Notes under the pieces: generated by a model | What the model was told of the DNA's origin: nothing | Database searches by the model: none | Seen by the model: the letters and a program-made list of their open reading frames with translations, nothing else | In this document: positions 37,288-46,939 of the stretch, one piece after another | Layout of the letters: each line of letters starts with the position of its first letter | How positions within the stretch are numbered: the stretch's first letter is position 1 | Position numbers and translations under genes: made by a program | NCBI GenBank assembly: GCA_027483945.1 | Contig: JAIXTM010000008.1 | Location: 1-64,000, forward strand | From: Hyphomicrobiales bacterium | Lineage (GTDB): Bacteria > Pseudomonadota > Alphaproteobacteria > Rhizobiales > Beijerinckiaceae | Length of the DNA: 64,000 nucleotides | Direction: 5' to 3'

Positions 37288-38345
37288 GACCGCACCACCA
37301 GCGTCTTGGCGGAGTCGAGGACGACGCCGACCGGATCGCCGATGGCGAAGCCGCTGTGGTCCTCGCCATGCAGGTCCACGGCAAGCTGGCGCTGCGCGAC
37401 CTCGATGCCATAGGCGGTCTTGCCGCCCAGATATTGCTTGCGCCTGACGATGCCGGGCAGCGTCCCCGCCGCGTGACCTCGGATCAGGGCGATGTCCTCC
37501 GGCCGGGCGACGAGCGTCGCGCTACCTGCACCGAGCGCCTCGGGCGCGAGGGCGGCGACGGGGATGCCGCCCAGATTGACCCGGGTCGGCATGCCGGCGG
37601 CGAGCGGGGCTTCCAGATCCACCGGCACGGTGTTCGCTGCGCCGACGAAGTCCGCGACATAGGCCGAGACCGGGCGGCGATAGATGTCCTCCGGCGGCCC
37701 TACCTGTTCCAGGCTGCCCTGGCGCATCAGCCCGATCCGGTCGGAGAGGGCGAGCGCCTCCTCCTGGTCGTGGGTCACGAAGACGGTGGTGATCCCGGCC
37801 TCCCGCTGCAGGTCGGCGATCGTCTCGCGCACCTGGACCCGCAGCTTGGCGTCAAGGTTCGACAGGGGCTCGTCCATGAGCAGGACCTGCGGCTGGATCA
37901 CCAGCGCGCGGGCGAGCGCCACGCGCTGGCGCTGCCCGCCGGACAGGGCGACCGGATGCCGTTCGGGGAAGGCTGAAAGGCCGACGCGCTCCAGCGCCTC
38001 GCCGACCTTGCGCCGGATCGTCGCTGCATCGACCCGGCGCGCCCGCAGGCCGTAGGCGACGTTGTCGAACACGGTCTTATCGGGAAAGAGTGCATAGTCC
38101 TGGAAGACCATCCCGATGTCGCGCTGGTGCGCCGGCAGGTTCGTCACGTCCCGGTCGCCGAAGCGTAGCGTACCGGACTGGACCGGATTGAAACCGGCGA
38201 TGGTCCGCAGAAGCGTGGTCTTTCCGCAGCCGGAAGGGCCGAGCAGGGTGAAGAACGAACCTTCCTCGATCTCCAGCGACAACCCGTCGATGACGCGCAT
38301 GCCTGAATAGGCCACGCTCAACCGGTCGATGACGATCCTTGCCAT
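37284..38345 (-). CDS. ABC transporter ATP-binding protein
   Basis: 353-residue ATPase with Walker A GPSGCGKTT, signature LSGGQRQRVALARAL, Walker B LLMDEPLSNLD, and switch VFVTHDQEEAL. The C-terminal 110 residues form a TOBE-type regulatory domain (LVARPEDIAL, YLGGKTAYGIEV). The CxxCG-like site is not relevant here. ATG 38345 lies one base from the thrC stop, so the transporter is in one transcript with thrC-tdh-kbl. Confidence 0.93.
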   Translation of the reverse strand: MARIVIDRLSVAYSGMRVIDGLSLEIEEGSFFTLLGPSGCGKTTLLRTIAGFNPVQSGTLRFGDRDVTNLPAHQRDIGMVFQDYALFPDKTVFDNVAYGLRARRVDAATIRRKVGEALERVGLSAFPERHPVALSGGQRQRVALARALVIQPQVLLMDEPLSNLDAKLRVQVRETIADLQREAGITTVFVTHDQEEALALSDRIGLMRQGSLEQVGPPEDIYRRPVSAYVADFVGAANTVPVDLEAPLAAGMPTRVNLGGIPVAALAPEALGAGSATLVARPEDIALIRGHAAGTLPGIVRRKQYLGGKTAYGIEVAQRQLAVDLHGEDHSGFAIGDPVGVVLDSAKTLVVRS

Positions 38346-38346
38346 G

Positions 38347-39783
38347 TCAGTCGTGCTCCCCCGCGCGCCCGGCCCGGGCCATGCGGCCCCGGTCCAGGAT
38401 GTACGCCTCCACCTTATCGAGTCGGTTCGGTAGCACGTCCATCCGCTCATCACGTGCATGAAGATCGGCAAGATGCGCAGGCAGAGCCGGCCTGATGCCG
38501 GTCGCGGCCTCGACCGCGTCGGGGAACTTCGCCGGAGCCGCCGTCGCCAGCACGATGACCGGGGTGCCTGGTGCCTCGGCGAGGCGACGGCGGGCGGCGG
38601 CGAGGGCTGTCGCCGTGTGCGGATCGGCCAGGTAGCCGGAGTCCCGGCGCACCCGCGCCATCTCCCTGTCGGTCGCGGGCTCGTCAGCGGCAAAAGCGTC
38701 GAACTCAGCCCGGATCGCGGCCAGGACCGGGTCCGGCAGGACGAAACGGCCCTCCGTGGACAGGCGGGTCATCGCGTCCCGCACGAAGCGCGCGTCGCGG
38801 CCCGACGCGTCGAAGAGCAGGCGCTCGAAATTCGACGAGACCTGGATGTCCATGGACGGCGAGGAGGTCGGCACGACTTGGCGCACCTCGTAGGCGCCGG
38901 TCTCAAGCGTCCGGGCGAGGATGTCGTTGCGGTTGGTGGCGACGATCAGCCGGTCGATCGGCACGCCAAGGCGCTTGGCGGCATAGCCGGCGAAGACATC
39001 GCCGAAATTGCCGGTCGGCACGGCGAAGCTGACAGGCCGGGCAAAGCCGCAGAGGGCCGCCGCGGCCGTCACGTAATAGACGGCCTGCGCGGCGATCCTG
39101 CCCCAGTTGATGGAATTGACGGCGAGCAGCCGCGTCCGGTCGCGGAAATCGGCATGGCCGAGCATCGCTTTCACCAGGGCCTGGCAGTCGTCGAATGTGC
39201 CTTCGACCGCCATGGCCCAGGAATTGGTGAAGCGCGGCGTCGTCATCTGCCGCCGCTGCACTTCCGAAACCCGGCCGAGCGGGAAGAGCGTGAAAAGGTC
39301 GATCCGGTCGAGCCCGCCGAAGGCGTCGATCGCGGCCGATCCGGTATCGCCGGAGGTGGCGCCAGCGATCGTGGCGCGCTCTCCGCCAGCGGTGAGCGTG
39401 TGGTCGATCATCCGGGCCAGGAGGCGCATCGCCACGTCCTTGAAGGCGAGCGTCGGGCCGTGGAAGAGCTCCAGGACGAAGAGGTTGTCATCGACCTGGA
39501 CGAGCGGGGCGACGCAGGCGTGGCGGAACGCACCGTAGGCACCCTCGACCATGCGCTGCAATTCGGCCGGCGGGAAGGCATTGCCGGTCAGCGTGGCGAC
39601 AACCTTGGCCGCCGTATCCACATAGGGCGCGCCGCGGACCTCGGCGAAATCCCGAGCGGACCAGGCCGGCCAGTCGTCCGGCATGTAGAGACCGCCATCG
39701 GGAGCCAGGCCCCGCAGCATCGCGTCGGCGAAATGGGCCGCGCCGGCGCCGCCCCTGGTGGAGGTGAAGCGCATCGCCGTCAT
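38347..39783 (-). CDS. thrC: Threonine synthase
   Basis: 478-residue PLP enzyme that turns O-phosphohomoserine into threonine. The PLP lysine is in [12 protein letters not shown], and further family blocks are [30 protein letters not shown] and [12 protein letters not shown]. The start overlaps the tdh stop by 4 bp (ATGA). It is odd for a biosynthetic enzyme to be in an operon with the threonine-degrading tdh and kbl; this may be a paralogue with a changed substrate. I cannot see whether another thrC exists in the genome. Confidence 0.92.
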   Translation of the reverse strand: MTAMRFTSTRGGAGAAHFADAMLRGLAPDGGLYMPDDWPAWSARDFAEVRGAPYVDTAAKVVATLTGNAFPPAELQRMVEGAYGAFRHACVAPLVQVDDNLFVLELFHGPTLAFKDVAMRLLARMIDHTLTAGGERATIAGATSGDTGSAAIDAFGGLDRIDLFTLFPLGRVSEVQRRQMTTPRFTNSWAMAVEGTFDDCQALVKAMLGHADFRDRTRLLAVNSINWGRIAAQAVYYVTAAAALCGFARPVSFAVPTGNFGDVFAGYAAKRLGVPIDRLIVATNRNDILARTLETGAYEVRQVVPTSSPSMDIQVSSNFERLLFDASGRDARFVRDAMTRLSTEGRFVLPDPVLAAIRAEFDAFAADEPATDREMARVRRDSGYLADPHTATALAAARRRLAEAPGTPVIVLATAAPAKFPDAVEAATGIRPALPAHLADLHARDERMDVLPNRLDKVEAYILDRGRMARAGRAGEHD

Positions 39784-40838
39784 GCCCCCGCGGTGACCGG
39801 GTCGGGCAGGCGCTTCGTCCAGTCCAGGATGACCTTGCCGCAGCGTCCGGAAGCCATCGTCTCGAAGCCGTGGGCGAAGTCCTGCGCGTCGAAACGGTGG
39901 GTGATGACCTTGCGAACGTTAAGCCCGCTCTGGAGCATGGCCAGCATCTTGTGCCAGGTCTCGAACATCTCCCGGCCGTAGATCCCCTTGATCGTCAGCA
40001 TCCGGAAGACGACGCGGTTCCAGTCGATGGCGAAGGGGCGGGAGGGGATGCCCAGCAGTCCGATCCGGCCGCCCATGACCATGCTGGCCACCATCTGGTC
40101 GAAGGCGGCGGGCGCGCCGCTCATCTCCAGCCCAATGTCGAAGCCTTCGCGCATCCCCAGCCGCGCCGTTACATCCGCAAGGTCCTCGCGGGACACGTCG
40201 ACGGGCACGACGTCGGCGACGGACGCGGCCAGGTCCAGCCGCTCGCGGTTGATGTCGGTGATGACGACGTGGCGTGCGCCGACATGGCGGGCGACCGCGG
40301 CGGCCATGATGCCGATGGGGCCGGCGCCGGTGACGAGCACGTCCTCGCCGACGAGGTCGAAGGAGAGGGCGGTGTGGACCGCGTTGCCCAGCGGATCGAG
40401 TATGGCTCCGAGTTCGTCGTCGACATCGTCGGGCAGCGGCACGACGTTGAAGGCCGGCACGCGGACATATTCGGCGAAGGAGCCGGGCATGTTCACGCCG
40501 ATGCCGCGCGTCTCCGGATCGAGATGGAAGCGTCCGCCCCGGCTCGCCCGGCTCTTCATGCCGATGACGTGGCCTTCGCCCGAGACGCGCTGGCCGACGG
40601 CAAGGTCGGTCACGCCCGAGCCGACCTCGACGATCTCGCCCGCGAACTCGTGCCCGACGATCATCGGAACCGGCACGGTCGAACGCGCCCAGTCGTCCCA
40701 TTGGTAGATATGGATGTCGGTGCCGCAGATGCCGGTGCGGTTGACGCGGACCAGCACGTCGTCGCGGCCGATGGCCGGAATGGGCTCCTCGCTGGCCCAC
40801 AGGCCGGGCTCGGACCGCGCCTTGACGAGAGCTCTCAT
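39780..40838 (-). CDS. tdh: L-threonine 3-dehydrogenase lacking the structural zinc site
   Basis: 352-residue zinc alcohol-dehydrogenase-family enzyme that oxidises threonine to 2-amino-3-ketobutyrate. It follows E. coli Tdh closely ([13 protein letters not shown] catalytic Cys, [54 protein letters not shown]). But where E. coli has four structural-zinc cysteines, this one reads [15 protein letters not shown]: Gly, Ser, Ser and Asp replace them. The catalytic site is kept. Precedes thrC and follows kbl by 12 bp. Confidence 0.95.
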   Translation of the reverse strand: MRALVKARSEPGLWASEEPIPAIGRDDVLVRVNRTGICGTDIHIYQWDDWARSTVPVPMIVGHEFAGEIVEVGSGVTDLAVGQRVSGEGHVIGMKSRASRGGRFHLDPETRGIGVNMPGSFAEYVRVPAFNVVPLPDDVDDELGAILDPLGNAVHTALSFDLVGEDVLVTGAGPIGIMAAAVARHVGARHVVITDINRERLDLAASVADVVPVDVSREDLADVTARLGMREGFDIGLEMSGAPAAFDQMVASMVMGGRIGLLGIPSRPFAIDWNRVVFRMLTIKGIYGREMFETWHKMLAMLQSGLNVRKVITHRFDAQDFAHGFETMASGRCGKVILDWTKRLPDPVTAGA

Positions 40839-40850
40839 GATGCGGTCCCT

Positions 40851-42053
40851 CTAGATCAGGCCGAGCGAGCGCCCGGCATCGGTGAATGCTGCGATGGCCG
40901 TGTCGATGTCGGCGGGGCCGAGCGCCGCCGACACCTGGGTCCGAATCCGCGCCTTGCCGCGCGGCACGACAGGGAAGAAGAAGCCGGCGACGAAGACGCC
41001 GCGCTCGTCGAGCGCGGCCGCCATAGCCTGCGCGGCCTGCGCCTCGCCCAGCATGACCGGGATGATGGGCGTTTCACCGGGGACAAGATCGAACCCGGCC
41101 GTGGACAGTCCTGCCCGCAGGCGGGCTGCGTTGGCTCGCAGACGTGCGCGCAGGTCGTTGCCGGCCGCCGCGATCTCCAGCGCTTTCAGCGCGCCAGCCG
41201 CGACCGGCGGCGCCAGCGAGTTGGAGAAAAGGTAAGGACGCGCGCGCTGGCGCAGCAGGTCAATGATCGGCTGGCTGGCGGCGACGAAGCCGCCCATGCC
41301 GCCGCTGAGCGTCTTGCCCAGCGTGCCGGTGACGATGCCGACGCGGCCGCCGGCGCCTGTCAGTTCGGGCGTGCCCCGGCCGGTGGCGCCCAGATGCCCC
41401 GTCGCATGGCAATCGTCGACCATGACCACGGCGCCGTAACGCTCGGCCAGATCGCAGATTTCCGGTAGCCGGGCGATATGGCCGTCCATGGAGAAGATGC
41501 CGTCGGTGACGACGAGCTTGAGCCGGGCGCCGTCGCGGTTCGCCTCGCGCAGCCGGTCCTCGAGCTCGTTCATGTCGCCGCTGGCATAGCGGTAGCGCGC
41601 GGCCTTGCAGAGCCGGATGCCGTCGATGATCGAGGCGTGGTTCAGGCTGTCTGAGATGACGGCATCGCCTTCGCCGAGCAGCGGTTCGAAGACCGCGCCG
41701 TTGGCATCGAAGCAGGCTGCGAACAGGATCGCGTCGTCCTTGCCGAGATAAGCCGCGATGGCCTGTTCCAGTTCGCGGTGAAGCGTCTGCGTCCCGCAGA
41801 TGAAGCGGACCGAGGCCATGCCGAACCCGTAACGGTCCAGCGCTTCGTGGGCGGCCGCGACGATCTCGGGATGGTTGGCGAGCCCGAGATAGTCGTTGGC
41901 GCAGAGATTGAGGTAAGGGCGCTCGCCCCCCGACGTCGCAACGGTGACACGCGGCCCCTGGGGCGAAGCGATGCGCCGCTCCGTCTTGTAGAGCCCGTCC
42001 GCGCGGATGCCCGCCAGAACCTCTTCGACCGCTGAGACGATACCGGACGACAT
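40851..42053 (-). CDS. kbl: Glycine C-acetyltransferase (2-amino-3-ketobutyrate CoA ligase)
   Basis: 400-residue PLP enzyme of the alpha-oxoamine synthase family; splits 2-amino-3-ketobutyrate with CoA into glycine and acetyl-CoA. Seen are LNLCANDYLGLANHPE, GMASVRFICGTQTLHRELE, DDCHATGHLG and the PLP lysine in TGTLGKTLSGGMGG. Length matches E. coli Kbl (398). First structural gene after the regulator, with direct repeats just upstream that look like operators. Confidence 0.96.
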   Translation of the reverse strand: MSSGIVSAVEEVLAGIRADGLYKTERRIASPQGPRVTVATSGGERPYLNLCANDYLGLANHPEIVAAAHEALDRYGFGMASVRFICGTQTLHRELEQAIAAYLGKDDAILFAACFDANGAVFEPLLGEGDAVISDSLNHASIIDGIRLCKAARYRYASGDMNELEDRLREANRDGARLKLVVTDGIFSMDGHIARLPEICDLAERYGAVVMVDDCHATGHLGATGRGTPELTGAGGRVGIVTGTLGKTLSGGMGGFVAASQPIIDLLRQRARPYLFSNSLAPPVAAGALKALEIAAAGNDLRARLRANAARLRAGLSTAGFDLVPGETPIIPVMLGEAQAAQAMAAALDERGVFVAGFFFPVVPRGKARIRTQVSAALGPADIDTAIAAFTDAGRSLGLI

Positions 42054-42084
42054 GGCCTCGTTCCCCTTCGGAAACGAAGCTATT

Positions 42085-42120
42085 CCGATATATAGGATTC
42101 AGTCAACCGATATATTGGAT
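42085..42120 (-). promoter_or_regulatory. Paired direct repeats upstream of kbl, probable operators
   Basis: Two copies, CCGATATATAGGAT (42085-42098) and CCGATATATTGGAT (42107-42120), differ at one base and start 22 bp apart, about two helical turns. Each has a CCNATATATNGG core that is nearly palindromic. On the minus strand a TTGAC -35-like box lies between them. They fit binding by the XRE-cupin regulator encoded just upstream. Confidence 0.6.
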
Positions 42121-42126
42121 ATTGAA

Positions 42127-42696
42127 CTAGCGGTAGAGATTGACCAGCAGGGCCTTGCACAAGCCATTGCTGTTGTTGCGAATTTCGTGCGCGACATCGA
42201 CGGGGTACCTGGCCGTCTCGCCGGCCCGCACCGAACGGGTAAAGCCACCGCTGGTGACGTCGAGCTCGCCTTCAAACACCGTCAGGTGCTCCATGGCTCC
42301 GGCGGAATGGGGCGAGGAAATCAGCGCCCCGCCGGCGGCGATCTCCACCTCGTACCATTCGAGCGATCCCGCCATGCGGGGCGGGGAAAGGATGCGCAGG
42401 CGGCACTTGCCGTCGGTGCTGCGCGTTTCCGGCGTCGCCAACCGACCCGTGACCTCGATGACGTCGTTGGGGTCGCGCGCCTCGTAGGCCTCGACCAGAT
42501 CGGTCAGGTTGATGCGAAGCGCCCTTGTCAGGCCCCAGAGCACCGCGAAGGTGGGATTGGCCTGGCCGCGCTCCACCTGGGACAGCATGGATTTCGACAC
42601 ACCGGAGAGATTGGCGAGCTGCTCCAGCGTCAGCCCCTGCTCCTTGCGGTGGCGCTGCAGGACCGGTCCGATATCGGGAACGCGTATGTCTTCCAT
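42127..42696 (-). CDS. XRE-family regulator with C-terminal cupin
   Basis: 189-residue regulator: residues 10-70 form a helix-turn-helix (LEQLANLSGVSKSMLSQVERGQANPT), and 110-185 form a cupin barrel (HLTVFEGELDVTSGG, YPVDVAHEIRNNSNG) that often binds an amino acid or amine. It is transcribed towards kbl and ends 73 bp before it, so it probably governs the threonine/glycine operon through the repeats there. Activation or repression is not known. Confidence 0.92.
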   Translation of the reverse strand: MEDIRVPDIGPVLQRHRKEQGLTLEQLANLSGVSKSMLSQVERGQANPTFAVLWGLTRALRINLTDLVEAYEARDPNDVIEVTGRLATPETRSTDGKCRLRILSPPRMAGSLEWYEVEIAAGGALISSPHSAGAMEHLTVFEGELDVTSGGFTRSVRAGETARYPVDVAHEIRNNSNGLCKALLVNLYR

Positions 42697-42753
42697 GGGC
42701 GGTCTCGTTGAACAGCGGGACTATAGCAGGCGGGCGGCGGCGCGCATCCAGGC

Positions 42754-43557
42754 TCAGGCCCGGTCGACCGCGCGGCGGACAAGCGCGAGCGCATCGGCAT
42801 GGCGCGCCTTGTCCCCTGCGGCCAGGATCTGCGGGCCGCTCGCCATGGTGAGGGGGCGGCCGTGCCAGTCGGTCACGACGCCGCCGGCGCCCTCGATGAT
42901 CGGTCGGAACGGCGCGATGTCGTGGATTTTCAGGCGCGTATCGAGTGCGAGGTCGATCCGGCCAGCGGCGAGAAGGCCGTAACTGAGGCAGGAGCCGCCA
43001 TAGATGCGCCAGGCCGTGTGCGAGCGTAGCGCCTCCAGGGCGCCGCGTTCTTCCGGCGCGTAGAAGTCGGGATTGCTGGTGGACAGGATCGCTTCCTCCA
43101 GCGCCTCGCAGGACCGCGTCCGGCACGGCGCGCCGTTATGCAGGGTCGGGCGTCCCGCCACGCCGACCCAGCGGTCCCCCGTGGCGGGCTGGTCGATGAT
43201 GCCGATCAGCGGCTCGTCGTTCCGCATCAGGGCAATGAGGGTGCCGTAGACGGGGATGCCGGCAATATAGGCCGCCGTGCCGTCGATCGGGTCGATCACC
43301 CAGGCGAATTCGGCGCCAGCGCCCGACGCGCCGAATTCCTCGCCGATGATGCCGTGACCCGGGAAGCGGGCCTCGATCTGCTGGCGCAGCCGCTGCTCGA
43401 TGGCGCCGTCGAGCGCGGTGACGAAGCTGCGGTCGGCCTTGACCTGCGCCTCCGGACGGCCGGCGCCTGCGTCATCCAGCATAGCCCGGCTTTCGGCCGC
43501 CAGTTCCTCGGCGAACGTGACGAGGCCGTCGAGCTCGCTGTCCTTCAACGTGGTCAT
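42754..43557 (-). CDS. Inositol monophosphatase family protein, histidinol-phosphatase-like
   Basis: 267-residue Mg-dependent phosphatase. Metal motifs are IIGEEFG, WVIDPIDGTAAYIAGIP, and IHDIAPFRPIIEGAGG; the last follows the HisN-type pattern (EGAGG) more than the EAGG of inositol phosphatases. Activity on histidinol phosphate, inositol phosphate or another sugar phosphate cannot be settled by reading. ATG 43557 is preferred over a longer frame to 43584 because the helical N-terminus starts there. Confidence 0.86.
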   Translation of the reverse strand: MTTLKDSELDGLVTFAEELAAESRAMLDDAGAGRPEAQVKADRSFVTALDGAIEQRLRQQIEARFPGHGIIGEEFGASGAGAEFAWVIDPIDGTAAYIAGIPVYGTLIALMRNDEPLIGIIDQPATGDRWVGVAGRPTLHNGAPCRTRSCEALEEAILSTSNPDFYAPEERGALEALRSHTAWRIYGGSCLSYGLLAAGRIDLALDTRLKIHDIAPFRPIIEGAGGVVTDWHGRPLTMASGPQILAAGDKARHADALALVRRAVDRA

Positions 43558-43594
43558 GCCCCGTAAATCCCCGTATTGCAGCACCGCCGGTCGT

Positions 43595-44281
43595 TCAGAT
43601 CAGCTGCAGGCCCTTTAGGCTCGCATGGCCCTCCCGGCCCACGATGATGTGGTCGTGGACAGCGACGCCCAGCGGCTTGGCGATGTCCACGATGTCCCGC
43701 GTCATCCGGATGTCGGCCGCCGAAGGCGAGGGGTCGCCCGAGGGGTGGTTGTGCACCAGGATGATCGCGGTCGCCGAGAGCTCGAGCGCCCGCTTCACCA
43801 CCTCGCGCGGATAGACCGGCGTGTGGTCGACCGTGCCGGTCTGCTGCACCTCGTCGGCGATCAGTGCATTGCGCTTGTCCAGGAACAGGATGCGGAACTG
43901 CTCGCGGTCGGCAAAGGCCATGGCCGTGCGGCAATAATCGATCACCGAAGACCAGGAGGACAGGACCGGGCGCTTGGCGACCGCGCCGCGGGTCAGACGC
44001 CGGGCGGCGGCCTCCACGGCTTTCAGGTCGTCCACGACCGCTTCGCCCAGCCCCTTGACCTCCAGGAGCCGGCCGCGCGGCGCGGCCAGCACCTCGGCGA
44101 AGCTGCCGAAGCGTTTCAGTAGATCCTTGGCTATGGGCTTCACGTCCCGCCGCGGGATGGCGCGGAAAAGGACGAGTTCCAGCAGTTCGTAGTCGGGCAG
44201 GGCCTCGCCCCCCGCCTCGCGGAAACGGGCACGGAGCCGCTCCCGGTGGCCGAGATAATGGGCGTCCTCGTCCTCGCTCAT
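43595..44281 (-). CDS. radC: RadC family protein (JAMM domain)
   Basis: 228-residue protein with an N-terminal helix-hairpin-helix region ([24 protein letters not shown]) and a C-terminal JAMM metalloprotease-like fold with [15 protein letters not shown], which holds the two metal-binding histidines and aspartate. Function of RadC is unclear despite its name. The ATG overlaps the map stop (ATGA), so the two are coupled. Confidence 0.94.
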   Translation of the reverse strand: MSEDEDAHYLGHRERLRARFREAGGEALPDYELLELVLFRAIPRRDVKPIAKDLLKRFGSFAEVLAAPRGRLLEVKGLGEAVVDDLKAVEAAARRLTRGAVAKRPVLSSWSSVIDYCRTAMAFADREQFRILFLDKRNALIADEVQQTGTVDHTPVYPREVVKRALELSATAIILVHNHPSGDPSPSAADIRMTRDIVDIAKPLGVAVHDHIIVGREGHASLKGLQLI

Positions 44282-45105
44282 GCGCGGGGATGGGCGGGGA
44301 AGTCGAGGCCGCCGGGCGAGAGCGTGAAGATCTCCACCCCCGTCTCGGTGACGGCGACGCTGTGCTCGAACTGGGCGGAGAGCGAGCGGTCGCGCGTCAC
44401 GCTGGTCCAGCCGTCCGCCAGGATCTTCACGTGCGGGCGGCCGAGATTGATCATGGGCTCGACGGTGAAGAACATGCCTGGCTTCAATTCAGGCCCGTCG
44501 CCGCGCCGGCCGACATGGAGCACGTTCGGCTCGTCGTGGAACAGCCGACCCAGGCCGTGGCCGCAAAAGTCCCGCACGACCGAGCAGCGTTCCGCTTCCG
44601 CATAAGCCTGGATGGCCGCGCCGATATCGCCGAGATGCGCGCCGGGCCGGATCGCCGCGATGCCGCGCATCAGGCTTTCATACGTGACCTCGCATAGGCG
44701 GGCTGCCTTCCGCGGCACCTCGCCGACATAGTACATGCGGCTGGCATCGCCGTGCCATCCGTCAACGATCAGCGTCGCGTCGATATTGACGATATCGCCC
44801 TCGCGCAGCGGCTTCTCGTCCGGAATACCGTGGCAGACGACATGGTTGATCGAGGTGCAAATCGAATGGCGGTAGCCGCGATAGTTCAGCGTCGCCGGAT
44901 AGGCGCCGTTGTCCATGGCGAACTGGAACGCGATGTCGTCCAGCGCCTGCGTCGTGACGCCGGGCTTCACATGCGGCACGAGCGCATCCAGCGCTTCGGC
45001 CACGAGGCGGCCGGCACGGCGCATCCCGGCGAACTCCTCGGGACCATGGATCTTGATGGCGCCGGTCTTGCGGCGCGGGGCGGAAGCGGCATCGACGAAG
45101 GTCAT
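44278..45105 (-). CDS. map: Methionine aminopeptidase type I
   Basis: 275-residue essential metalloenzyme that removes N-terminal Met. The five metal ligands are visible: two Asp in [17 protein letters not shown], His in [11 protein letters not shown], Glu in FFTVEPMI, Glu in [13 protein letters not shown] 45105 gives a normal length; the frame further upstream is antisense to the FkbM gene. Sits with radC in an overlapping pair. Confidence 0.96.
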   Translation of the reverse strand: MTFVDAASAPRRKTGAIKIHGPEEFAGMRRAGRLVAEALDALVPHVKPGVTTQALDDIAFQFAMDNGAYPATLNYRGYRHSICTSINHVVCHGIPDEKPLREGDIVNIDATLIVDGWHGDASRMYYVGEVPRKAARLCEVTYESLMRGIAAIRPGAHLGDIGAAIQAYAEAERCSVVRDFCGHGLGRLFHDEPNVLHVGRRGDGPELKPGMFFTVEPMINLGRPHVKILADGWTSVTRDRSLSAQFEHSVAVTETGVEIFTLSPGGLDFPAHPRA

Positions 45106-45240
45106 GGCGTGAGATGTGAGGGATGGCGCCGGGCCGGTCAAGGCGGCAGCGATGCCGCAACGCAGGGCTCCGGCCTTCCCTTGCTCCGCTCGCGGGTTTA
45201 TGAGCGGCGCCGGAACCGACAACGCCCAGCAAGGCCTTTC

Positions 45241-46065
45241 ATGCCCGAATTCCAGCCGTTCGGCGCCTTCGCGCCCGCGGGCCTCGCCAGCCGGACCATC
45301 GCCGCCACCCGCGCCATGGCCGACAGCTGGACCGGGCGTCGCATGGCCTATGTCCTGCGCCGGCTCGGCCTGAAGGTGCTGCGCGGCCGGCCGGTGGACA
45401 TCGAGACTTACGGCGCGCGCCTGCGGCTCTATCCGGACGCCAATGTCTGCGAGAAGCGCGTGCTGTTCACGCCGCAATTCTTCGATCCGGCCGAGCGCGA
45501 GGCCCTGGCCGCGGCGATGCGCGACGATTTCGTCTTCGTTGATATCGGCGCGAATGTGGGCGTCTATTCGCTGTTCGTGGCGGCGCAAGCGGGTCCGCGG
45601 GCCCGGATCCTTGCGGTCGAGCCGCAGCCGGAGGTGTTCGAGCGGCTGACGCAGAATATCAGCCTCAACCCGTTCGGCTCGATCAAGGCGGTGGCCTGCG
45701 CCGTCGCCGATAAGGCCGGCCAACTGACGCTGTTCCTGGACGCCCGCAACAAGGGTGAGGCGAGCGTGAAGTTCATCGCCCACAGCCAGGCATCCTCCAT
45801 CCGCGTGCCGGCCGTCACCTTGACGGGCCTGCTCGAAGCGGAGGGGTTCAACCGCGTCGATGCGATGAAGCTCGACGTGGAGGGGGCGGAGGATCTGATC
45901 CTGACGCCGTTCCTGGCGGAGGCGCCGGACACGCTCCTGCCCGGTCTCATGATCATAGAGAACGGGCAGGGGCGTTGGCAGGCGGACCTGCCGGCCCTTT
46001 TGGCGGGGCGCGGCTATCGCCATAAGGCGACGACACGCCTCAACCTGATCTACCGGCGCGACTGA
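45241..46065 (+). CDS. FkbM family methyltransferase
   Basis: 274-residue SAM-dependent methyltransferase. The SAM site reads VFVDIGANVGVYSLF, followed by ILAVEPQPEVFERL and the family motif VDAMKLDVEGAEDLIL. Such enzymes often methylate sugars or lipid-linked glycans, but the acceptor is unknown. Divergent from map, convergent with sfsA. Confidence 0.9.
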   Translation: MPEFQPFGAFAPAGLASRTIAATRAMADSWTGRRMAYVLRRLGLKVLRGRPVDIETYGARLRLYPDANVCEKRVLFTPQFFDPAEREALAAAMRDDFVFVDIGANVGVYSLFVAAQAGPRARILAVEPQPEVFERLTQNISLNPFGSIKAVACAVADKAGQLTLFLDARNKGEASVKFIAHSQASSIRVPAVTLTGLLEAEGFNRVDAMKLDVEGAEDLILTPFLAEAPDTLLPGLMIIENGQGRWQADLPALLAGRGYRHKATTRLNLIYRRD

Positions 46066-46070
46066 GCCGT

Positions 46071-46790
46071 TCAGCCCGTCAGGACCGGGATCTCGTCCGC
46101 CAGGACGATTTCGTCCCGCCCGATGGCGCATCGGAAGGCGTGGATCGCGACGCCCCGCTCGCGCGCCCGGCGGGCGGCCTGCGCGTAGGCGGGATCGTAG
46201 TCGGCCGCGACGCGGAAAGCTTCCGCCAGCGGCATCTGCACCACGTAGACGAGCATCGCACGGAAACCCGCCTCCACCATGTCGCCCAGTTCGTCCATGT
46301 GGCGCGCGGCGCGCACGGTCCTGCAGTCGGGGAACTCGGCGAGGCCGGGCTCGCGCATGAGATGGGAATTCTTTACCTCGAGATAGAGCGGCGGCATGCC
46401 CTCGCCGGTCAGCAGGAAATCGACCCGGCTTGCCTGGCCGTAGGGCACTTCCGGCCGGACATGCGGATAGGCCGCGGCCGCCGGAATACGGCCCGCAGCC
46501 AAAGCCTCAGCGACGAGCCGGTTCGGGTGGCCGGTATGGATGCCCACGAGCTGGCGCCGGCCGTCGACAAGCGCCGTCTCCACCAGTTCCCAGGAAAAGG
46601 GCAGCGCACGGCGCGGATCGGCCGAAACGGAGAGGAAGACGCGCGCGCCCGGCTCCGCGAGCCCAACCATGGCACCCGGATTGGCGCAATGCGCGGTCAC
46701 CTCGCGCCCATCGTCGAGCACGACATCGGCCAGGAAGCGCTTGTAGCGCCGCACCAGGCGGCCTTCGACGAGCGGGGAGGCAAAGCGCAT
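46071..46790 (-). CDS. sfsA: Sugar fermentation stimulation protein SfsA
   Basis: 239-residue protein with RRYKRFLADVVLDDGREVTAHCANPGAM at the start, then DFLL, LYLEVKNSHL and FPDCRTVRAARHMDEL, which together form the SfsA nuclease-like core (PD-(D/E)xK style). A DNA-binding role was suggested in E. coli. The TGA is 5 bp from the FkbM stop. Divergent from the cinA-type gene across 149 bp. Confidence 0.95.
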   Translation of the reverse strand: MRFASPLVEGRLVRRYKRFLADVVLDDGREVTAHCANPGAMVGLAEPGARVFLSVSADPRRALPFSWELVETALVDGRRQLVGIHTGHPNRLVAEALAAGRIPAAAAYPHVRPEVPYGQASRVDFLLTGEGMPPLYLEVKNSHLMREPGLAEFPDCRTVRAARHMDELGDMVEAGFRAMLVYVVQMPLAEAFRVAADYDPAYAQAARRARERGVAIHAFRCAIGRDEIVLADEIPVLTG

Positions 46791-46939
46791 GCGATTCCTG
46801 GCGCGGCGCGAATCGGGACCCGGACCCTAGAATGCGGCCGGCCGGCGGTGCAAAGGCGCCGAAGCGGCGGGCGGATTCGGCGCCTTGAGGCGCGGCGGCG
46901 GGCGCGGTAAGTCCGGTTCCGTCGCTCCGGAGCCGTTCC

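Noticed and set aside
44278-46131. A 617-residue version of methionine aminopeptidase
   Set aside because: The upstream part is antisense to the FkbM methyltransferase gene, whose SAM motifs are intact; normal map length starts at 45105.
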